A DNA stretch of 64,000 nt from Paragonimus westermani (Eukaryota; Platyhelminthes; Trematoda; Plagiorchiida; Troglotrematidae): positions 1 to 64,000 of the forward strand of contig QNGE01003908.1 of the NCBI GenBank assembly GCA_008508345.1, given 5' to 3'. Below are positions 56,501 to 64,000 of the stretch, piece by piece. The notes below the pieces were generated by a model. That model was not told where the DNA came from. It did not search any database and saw only the letters and a list, made by a program, of their open reading frames with translations. The translations under genes were made by a program, and so were the position numbers. How positions within the stretch are numbered: the stretch's first letter is position 1; each line of letters begins with the position of its first letter.

Positions 56501-59500
56501 GCGAGTAGTACTCGGAATATAGTATCGTCTCGGTAGAAGATGCAATAACCAGCTGTTTTCTTAAGTCACTTGCCTGATGGCTGAAACAGCTGAGGCAGGA
56601 CAGAATCTCCGATGTCGTTAAACCTCCTGACAACAGTCCTCTCACCCGAAAGGTCTCACCCGTTGACAGTCGGAAAGCTAGTTATTCCACTACCGACTCC
56701 TCGGACAGCCTACTAGTATTCGTCCCGCAAAGTTCCAACTGGCCCTCTACAAGTGTATTTCGTTTGCCTGGTAAGCACTTGATCAAACACTGGCTTTTCC
56801 AACGCATCTGCCTCTCTGTATGTACCTTCCAGTCTACATTACTGTAAGGCCAACAATTTCTGGAATGAGAATAATCGGCCAGGTGATCTAAGATCGCGAC
56901 GGTGATGAACCGGCTCCACACACTGCCTGTTGTTTTGCCTAAAAATTTCCACTCGTTATACATAAGACAGACATTATACATACAATTATTTACATTTCTG
57001 TACGCATACGTGTCAACATGAGACGGTTATGCCAATCGACATTCCTAGACAGTTAAAACTATTGACATTTCCACTACACACTAGTATTCTACTCCGAAAC
57101 GTTAGTCACTGATTCGGAGCTCTCCTCAAGTTGTGACCGCTTTACTCGTACTATTAGTTGACAGACATTAAGAGCTAAACTGTCAGATTTCTATATTTGG
57201 CCATCATGCAACCAAGGTCGCTCCTACCGTATGCCAGCGTCCTTGGGGTTATGTCGCTGGAGATCGTTCCTTACGATGTGTTCAATTAAGGTTTAGTAAA
57301 ATTTGTAGCACTCAAACCAGAAAAGAAAATGAAGCAGATCCTCAGTGGTCAGTAGGCAAGGCAGTGTCACAGTCTCCGTTAGGTGAGACAAGTGGATGAA
57401 ACCTAGTAACGATGACAATATCATACGATACTGGTGTTACGGTTGCCTGAGTTTCATTCACGCTCCCTGATAATTATAACGAACTCCAGGTGCACACTCT
57501 TCGGCAGTCACTCGTTGAAATTAGGCTTAAGGTCGCGGTGTGCATTTGGATAAGTGTTGATCACGCAAGCTTCCTGATTCGAACGGTAACGCATAGTCCA
57601 TAGGACCATGTTTCAGTGCTAAGTGCGAGTGACAGATCTGAGTCAATGAAACCTACGATTAATGTCAAGTAACTCAGGTGATCATCATAAGTCGACCGAT
57701 CCAGGTATCAAAGATTGGAGACGGCAGTGATGACACTGTGATAAATAAGATAATCATAAGCAAAATAAATATAGAAAACCTCAATTGTGATTGCTTCAGG
57801 AAGCCTCGGTTGTACAGAATTAGACAACTGAATAATACTTGCAATCAGCTGACCACCAAAAAGTGTACCGAAAGCGGTTCAACGTAAATGAGGGGTTAAT
57901 ATACATGGTGAACGGCGAACTAGAGGCAATTTGGCCCTTACACAATCACAATGCAAAGTCGATGCGAGTTTAGCAAACAACAAACGGTTCATTGATAACG
58001 TAACAGTTTGGTGAGTCATGATGAAGTGAGAAATGGCCCTCGTAGAGACACAGACGATGTATCTAACACTGGTCTTCCTGAACTAATGGAATTTACTTGT
58101 GGCTAAACAGCTGAGATTTGCAACCAATGGCAGGAAGGATTCGAAGATAGGTTTTGCGAACCAACAGAAGTTCAACAGAGAGAATACAAGACCCACGCTT
58201 CACGATTATGCCACCAGAAATGTGCAATTAATTGTGAGTTTAAGAAATCCACTTTGTATGGTCCTGATACAGGAAAGTGATACCAGTTTGATTTTCCAAA
58301 CGGAAAGGTATGCTCGGATGAGAAGGACAATAAGAACGTAGCATTGATGAAATGGATCGGTTCGCCAGCCACGGATATAAGTGAATAGACTACGCTGGAT
58401 GGGGAACAAAATGGAAACGTTCGTGTGTAGCACCTGGGACGATTCCTGGCTCAGCGCACTGCGTTACCCAGCATGTAATGTCCCGGTAAAACTATGGTAC
58501 GTAGCAAAAATTTGACCGGCCATCGTGGGATACATGCATAAGACTAGAAAGCCTGTGGACATGATCTAGACCTGATCGAGAATCTCCGGGGCATAACTTT
58601 CCGATGGCTGAGTTGAAGGATATCGCATGTTTAGAACGGAAAAATCACTCTCCTCATAGCACTCGTATAGGGTATGTGGAAATCCCGGATTCATGTTCCA
58701 GTTAGACACAGAAGAAGAAGTTACAACTACCTCAGTAAAAATGCTTGCGAAAATGATAACATCGCGTTCATTTGCGCAAGCTCGTATTGCAACGTACCAT
58801 AAACAGGCACTTTTCAGTTGTTAGCAACCTAGTGACTCGAATTGTCGATTAATAGGTAGTGATTTGACTTGTCCTATTCATAGGCGCCCAAGCGATATTT
58901 GATATGACAACTGTTAACTAACTATTTACGTGGCCGGTCAACAGTCGTCATCACTTTTATCGATTGGCCGTTGCTGTGTTTCGATGGCTTACTGTGTGTG
59001 AACTAAATCGATTGCGCTGGTAATCACGCGTCTATAGAAAAAGTGAACGCCATTCAGGCTGCTTGATCGGTTGGCGGCATCCGTTTCCGGTATAGCCTGT
59101 GACGATGGTAATAGTCAGGCGGCAACTGCACACCAGCATCACCACAAGCAGTTCACAGTGCAGCATTTACGGTTAATCCATACACACATACACACCCTAT
59201 CCGATGGAAACCAGAGGGAGTAAGGCCGCAGTGCGTTCTGATAGAGGACTAAGTAGACCAGCCAGGCATTACTGATTAACCAGATGGTATGCTAGTGTGA
59301 ATGTTGGACACGCAGTGGGCGGAGGGATTCAAATGATAAGTTCGCAGTTAAGACCGAAGATTTTGAAAGTGTAAAGCAGAAAGTTATTACCACCGAACCG
59401 TGAACAGAACCGATGTGAAAGATGTGATACTCATTATTGAGTAATTCCTTGATCAACCCAAGAGTTAAGACCGACACTTGGGGTTCCCAAACTTTCAACC

Positions 59501-60312
59501 CTCTCGGAGAGTGTTTATCGAACGATTTCAATCAGAAAATGGAATGTGTTGATGCACCTGACATGTTGTACTTGAATAGGCTACCAGTAGAACGGATGGG
59601 TTTACGGTTCACTAGAGATCCCAATGTGAAATTCATAGATGCGAATAGAGTTGGATAGTCACGGTGTACCTGTGTACAGTTGCGTTTAGCTCGCTGTCGA
59701 CAATATTTCCACTGACACGAATTTCAGACTTCTGCTACAGACTTCTTCTACTTGGTTACAGAGATCTGTCCGTGGGCCGTGAGTTACGACCTCGCGTGGC
59801 GAAGACTACTACTGCTTTAGGATGTTTTGAAAGAGGCGTCTGGAAGAAACACAACCTGTAGATGATCACTAAGCTCTGTGTCTGTCGCTTAATAGCGCTG
59901 TCTATGCTTCTATACGGCAGCAAACATCGGACATAGTGTTAGCGGAACATGTGCAATCTGAACCACTCACATTTACATCTTGGGTGTTCGGTGGTTAGAC
60001 CTTGTTCTGAACCCTGGGGTACCGGGATGAACAGGCACAAAGGGGATGGTAGCCACGCTGATTTCGAATCAGTTTCGCTGGCTAAGTCACTTCCGTCGGA
60101 TCGGCAATGACTGTAACCCAAAGCGGCTACTATGCGACCAAGTGAAATCAGTTAAGAAAACTGCTGGTGGTTAAAACCGGAGATAGCGGCATGTCGTCCA
60201 GGCAAGTCTTTCGTGTTGTAACACTGACGTTTGATGTTGGGAAGAGTTGGCGTTGAACCGGATAGTTTGAGTAAATATGATCCGGACGGGTGTCCGCACG
60301 TTCTGCGGGTAG
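56501..60312. other. No recognisable gene
   Basis: Short frames only, none with a known domain; nothing else noticed. Confidence 0.35.
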
Positions 60313-60439
60313 CAGTTGGATGGCCTTGAACAGGAGCGCCCGGTGCGCGAAGAAAGCATCAAAGCCATGGGTCGCGGTGGCATGGCTCTGTGGCGTTGCG
60401 ATGTGTGCAGCCGCAAAATGCGCTGGCCCTTTGGGATTG
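60313..60439 (+). other. Possible small coding exon
   Basis: A 127-bp open stretch is preceded by AG (60311-60312) and followed by GTAGGT (60440-60445). It has G/C-rich third codon positions unlike its surroundings. The frame encodes LDGLEQERPVREES, then GRGGMALWRCDVCSRKM with a C-x2-C pair. I do not recognise the protein. The exon reading is an inference from splice-like borders and composition; an antisense or chance frame is quite possible. Confidence 0.2.
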
Positions 60440-61264
60440 GTAGGTCATCAACCTGATCGTAACACACCGTCAGTGGGAGGATAGTAATTACTCTAGGCTA
60501 GAATAAGCTATATCGGTCATATCCACTTTTCTTATTCACATTACCAAAAGACCGATGTCGTTTGGAACTAATCCGCTCCCCTTTTTGGAAACGTTTGTCT
60601 GCGGCCTTCTACTTCTCTTCCTCTTCTTCAGTTTTGTTGGTTTACTGTGTAACGATTGCTTTGTCTGTTTTCTTCCAGTCCAACCTTGCATTCTGTTTTC
60701 CTTCTCATCCTCTCCAGAGCGCACTAGCAGGTATCCGTTTACTGAACCTACGCCAGCGTTATATTTCAAGCATTTTGCTTCCTAGTATGAGTCTTAACAA
60801 TGAAGCCCGTCTCTGTTTCTTTCTCGAGAGATACGGGTTTCGATTCCGAATTAGTTTATCAGTTGGCTAACCACCATTGACCAGCTGTACACAAAGGGCT
60901 GATTCATATATCTCCTAATCTTACTTCTTCGAATCTGTACTGGAAATTTAATATACGAGTGGAGCCACCGGTGGTGCAGCACAAGCCGCCCGTCGTGGTG
61001 GAAATGCTCAAGCGTCCTTTAGCTTCTATCACTGTGGCAAGCTGATGTGAACCGGATGTTGTCAACCGTGTTTAATATGCATGCACACGCTTTTCGCATG
61101 TGATGTCATTGTTGTCCATGGGACAAATCAGGCCAGATTATTGGCAGTTCCAAATCATCTGATCGGTTCATCACCTTTGGTGTATTAGCGATCAACAAAG
61201 CTTAGACCAGTAGACTTACTTTATGGTTACCGAAACCATGGTCAGCACAGTCGGCTGGTCATTG
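60440..61264. other. No recognisable gene
   Basis: Overlapping frames of 76-102 codons at 60536-60870 come from a T-rich/A-rich segment with biased composition. No domain recognised. Confidence 0.35.
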
Positions 61265-61600
61265 TCAACTTGGTGTTGCATAAGGACTGTGATAACCGAA
61301 CTGGTGGGTATCGGGGGGAGGACTCTTACTGCAACATACACGTTTTTTGGTGAGGACTTCCATCTGGGGGATAATCTGTCCGATATAAGATGCATGACAG
61401 TCTTTGCACTTAATCCGATGCACACAGTCTGAATGATCCAGAGCTGATCGCCTTTTCGTCAAGTGGCCTGATTTATTCTTTAACGTGTTAATGGCCATGA
61501 ATGCCACCCTGATTTTGCATTGGCTGAGGATCCATCTAAGGCTTTCTGGTGTACTCTTCCAGTACGGGGTAACGGTAATCCACAACCAGTTCCTAGGCTC
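61265..61600 (-). mobile_element. PLE GIY-YIG fragment, copy 6
   Basis: The 106-codon minus frame reads LRWILSQCKIRVAF, then LKNKSGHLTKRRSALD, and DCVHRIKCKDCHASYIGQ. This contains the C-x2-C-x2-S-Y-I-G segment of Penelope GIY-YIG endonucleases. The sequence after it is scrambled. The K-C-K-D-C form differs from the C-S-C form of copies 2 and 4, which suggests a different PLE family. Confidence 0.75.
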
Positions 61601-62330
61601 GTTGATCTTGTTACAGGCTACTCATTGCATTAAACGCAACATGCTCTCGAGGTAGCTATCAGCGTTCAGTGTTGATCTGGCGGTCTTATATTTTTCTAGT
61701 GATTCATCCCCAAAACGGATTAGAAACCACTCCTGTGAAACAAATTGATTATAACCGTTTTCTCTATTCACGTGGTGTGTTCTGAGCTAAAACAAAGGTA
61801 CTGGTTGAAATGAGTGTCCTTTCTGTACGCGCCTATTTTCGGCATGTTCAGCTGTTCTAGATGTCCTGCGAACATGAAAACGCGGCTCTTGGTCTGCAGG
61901 TTCGAGCTCAGTCGTACTACTGATGCACGGATGAGAGGCATTTGTATGTTTTATAAATTTACAAGCTGTTTTTGTGTTTATCACCACCCATGCATTATCG
62001 CATAACTCCACCAAAATCTTGCATGAACATGTCAGTATATTGAAGATGAATGATTACATAATGCTACTGTTCAATAGATAGGGCTAAGCACGTACGTATG
62101 TGCTTAAGTTATCGGGGAAGATCACGAGCAGCCGTAGAATGCACTCCAGCGAGAAATGGTGTTTCCCATTAATGAATTTGATATTAGGAACCGTGGCGTT
62201 CTGTACAAATAAATGTTTCTATATGATGTGGTGTGGACGCATGTATCCCGTATGATGATTTTCGGAATAAATCCCTAGTGTCATCCGCGTTCCTGGCTCG
62301 CAATATTTACTACCGTGACCAGAATTGTGA

Positions 62331-62600
62331 ATGAAGGTCCATTGGTCGCAGCCGATCAAAGATGGGAAAGTCCGGAGCTTTGTGGAAGACACCGAGTTCG
62401 TGATTAAGGTGGCGGCAGTCAAGACCGAACGGAGAATTGCTGCGGATATTCCCAAAGTTAAGAGTGACACGATACTGGAGGTAGCAAAAAAGGTCTTTGT
62501 GAAGTTGGAGTTGGACGGTTCGAAGAAGACGTTGGCCACCAAGTCCTGCAGCCCTACCGATTGCCTGGAGACAGTGAGGTGGTTGCATGGCACCGAATAA
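62331..62600 (+). other. Unrecognised open frame, 89 codons
   Basis: The frame MKVHWSQPIKDGKV to RWLHGTE is rich in Lys, Val, Glu and Asp, like a soluble protein, and more G/C-rich than the flanks. Long frames also exist on the minus strand over the same bases (124 and 92 codons), so a biased segment with several open frames is an alternative. No domain recognised. Confidence 0.2.
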
Positions 62601-62812
62601 ACTCTCCGAGTCGATTTACATATCTAGCCAAATTTTGAACAGGTATACTCCACTCGCCCATCCTGTTTAGTGGTAGATACTTGCACGGAGGTGTTGGCGG
62701 TAATGTCATTGTCTTAATCGATTGTAACCAGTAACTTGAAACCAGGTAGAGTGGTTGGCCTTATCTGGAGTTGCTGAACGTTTAGCCAGTCAAGGTTAAC
62801 ACCAGGACCGCC

Positions 62813-62851
62813 CAGTCGGCACCACAAGGAGGTGCCTCAGCGGGCCGACTG
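62813..62851. other. Two alternative overlapping hairpins
   Basis: CAGTCGGC (62813-62820) can pair with GCCGACTG (62844-62851). The overlapping GGCACC (62818-62823) can pair with GGTGCC (62830-62835). The two stems share bases 62818-62820 and so compete. No function is evident. Confidence 0.35.
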
Positions 62852-64000
62852 AGACGCTCTTTTTCGTTAGGACTTTGGATGACACAGTTCTCCATGCAGA
62901 TACTAACAGAATGTATACGTTTGATGAAATATTGTTTTTCATAGTCAGGAGGGCCGTTTTTTCCTCTCCCGTCCACCTGTTTGGCATTTACCTGACTGCA
63001 AGTCCAGGACTGTGAATATCCTTAATTTCCGTAAACTGACAACCGAGACATCCACAACTGTGTTGAGTGTACACTCATTGTGTCTTGAATAGCAGACACA
63101 CAATCGAAATTTTTTCTCTGGGTTTCTTCATTTGCCAAAAGCAGAAGTGAAATGGGTGTTCAAGCTCTCTGTGGTGTCTCATTTCAACCTAATATTCATT
63201 TGACGTCCAACTTCTTGTCAAAAGTACCTCGGAATTCCTTTTGGGCCGAACGATCAAAAGTCTTTTGGGCCCACCGATGATTTCGCGCTCCATCTAGTCA
63301 CACCACCCGCACTGGTCTCGGTCGGTATTGACAAATTTTCGGACACCATGAATCACACCATTCACTAATCAGCTCACATAGGCTGAAATTAGTGTAGATG
63401 CATCTGCTGAAGTCTTTTCGTTGTTTGGTTTCTACCATTTCATTAATAGTGTTACCCGTGCTTCCACACAAACCTTGCATGCCTTAACTCGGTCACGGTT
63501 TTCACGAGGCCAAGAAAATCTGCACAAAACGGAGTCTAGGGTGAGCCAGAGTGGATGATGAACAGCTGTGTGATGACGGGACCACCAGGCCGAATATCAC
63601 CAAATGGTGGACAATAAGATCTAAACGTGTCTTTACCCACTTTTCGAATACCTAGTACGTTCAGCTAACAACTCTTCCGAGTAAATATCTCACCCAATAA
63701 CACCGCCCCCCTCCGCTTCAGTTGGGCAACACTTTCGGTTAGTATCGATTTCTAAGCTCGCTTGGTCTGTTCTCTCTGTTCTTCATAATCGGATTTTCCA
63801 TTCAAGGTAAAACGTAGTTAGTGCAACGCACGCTTAACCATAGCCATTTCTTTCCCATCAGGCACATTCATCACCATTGTTCGGTTTCTCCACATCTGTA
63901 TCACAAGTGACTAGGTTTCCGTTCAATCTTCCTCATTTTCAAAGCTATTACCTCTCGAATCACCTTTCAACTGTGTTCAGTAATTCCTGACCCGCAGAGT

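Larger units (their letters stand above)
61601..64000. other. No firmly recognisable gene
   Basis: Contains the unexplained frame at 62331-62600 and a small hairpin at 62813-62851, both listed separately. No retroelement domain was recognised. Confidence 0.35.

Noticed and set aside
60555..60870. Hydrophobic plus-strand frames at 60.55-60.87 kb as a membrane protein
   Set aside because: The residues come from a T-rich segment open in two frames at once, with no conserved family features.

Overview
The window is invertebrate nuclear DNA, most likely from a parasitic flatworm (trematode or tapeworm). The evidence is an intronless, divergent rhodopsin-like receptor of a type expanded in flatworms, flatworm-style Ty3/gypsy, RTE and Penelope-like retroelements, and tRNA-derived SINEs that carry hammerhead ribozymes. 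There are no operons, bacterial genes or CRISPR arrays. I cannot name the species.

Only one intact protein-coding gene is convincing: a 408-residue seven-transmembrane receptor at 13968-15194 (+). Nearly everything else I can recognise is retroelement debris. From left to right: a decayed gypsy element on the minus strand (about 3680-6662); a second gypsy element on the plus strand (about 7322-10730) with a tRNA-derived SINE inside its RNase H region; the receptor gene; two Penelope-like element (PLE) 3' fragments on the minus strand (21732-22225 and 23033-24215), the second interrupted by a young hammerhead SINE; a third gypsy element (26060-27968, minus) with a 124-bp LTR; a PLE with 152-bp inverted arms (29398-30290); a nearly full-length RTE LINE (36780-40790, minus) interrupted by another PLE; a PLE reverse-transcriptase fragment (41690-42990); a second RTE copy (45130-47790) interrupted by a second hammerhead SINE; and a last PLE endonuclease fragment (61265-61600). 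Two further SINE-like pairs and two dispersed repeat pairs of unknown class are scattered among them.

The most interesting system is the set of self-cleaving RNAs. Three type I hammerhead ribozymes lie in two SINE insertions (23618-23662, 24049-24093, 45887-45931), and a different hammerhead lies near the 3' end of three PLE copies (21759-21795, 23060-23096, 38263-38299, all minus). One SINE insertion holds two identical ribozymes 431 bp apart in the same orientation, so its transcript could release a 431-nt unit-length RNA. In the other, the inner end of the inverted 5' arm falls on the predicted ribozyme cleavage site. That is a fossil trace suggesting that a hammerhead-cleaved RNA was the template for reverse transcription. 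Both SINE insertions have 12-bp target-site duplications and the same non-poly(A) 3' end.

The remaining stretches (much of 1-2860, 10.8-13.9 kb, 15.6-21.7 kb, 30.3-36.8 kb, 43-45 kb and 50.4-61.2 kb) show only short open frames without recognisable domains. I could not compute alignments or fold energies. Boundaries of degraded elements are approximate, and all homology calls rest on visual recognition of conserved motifs.
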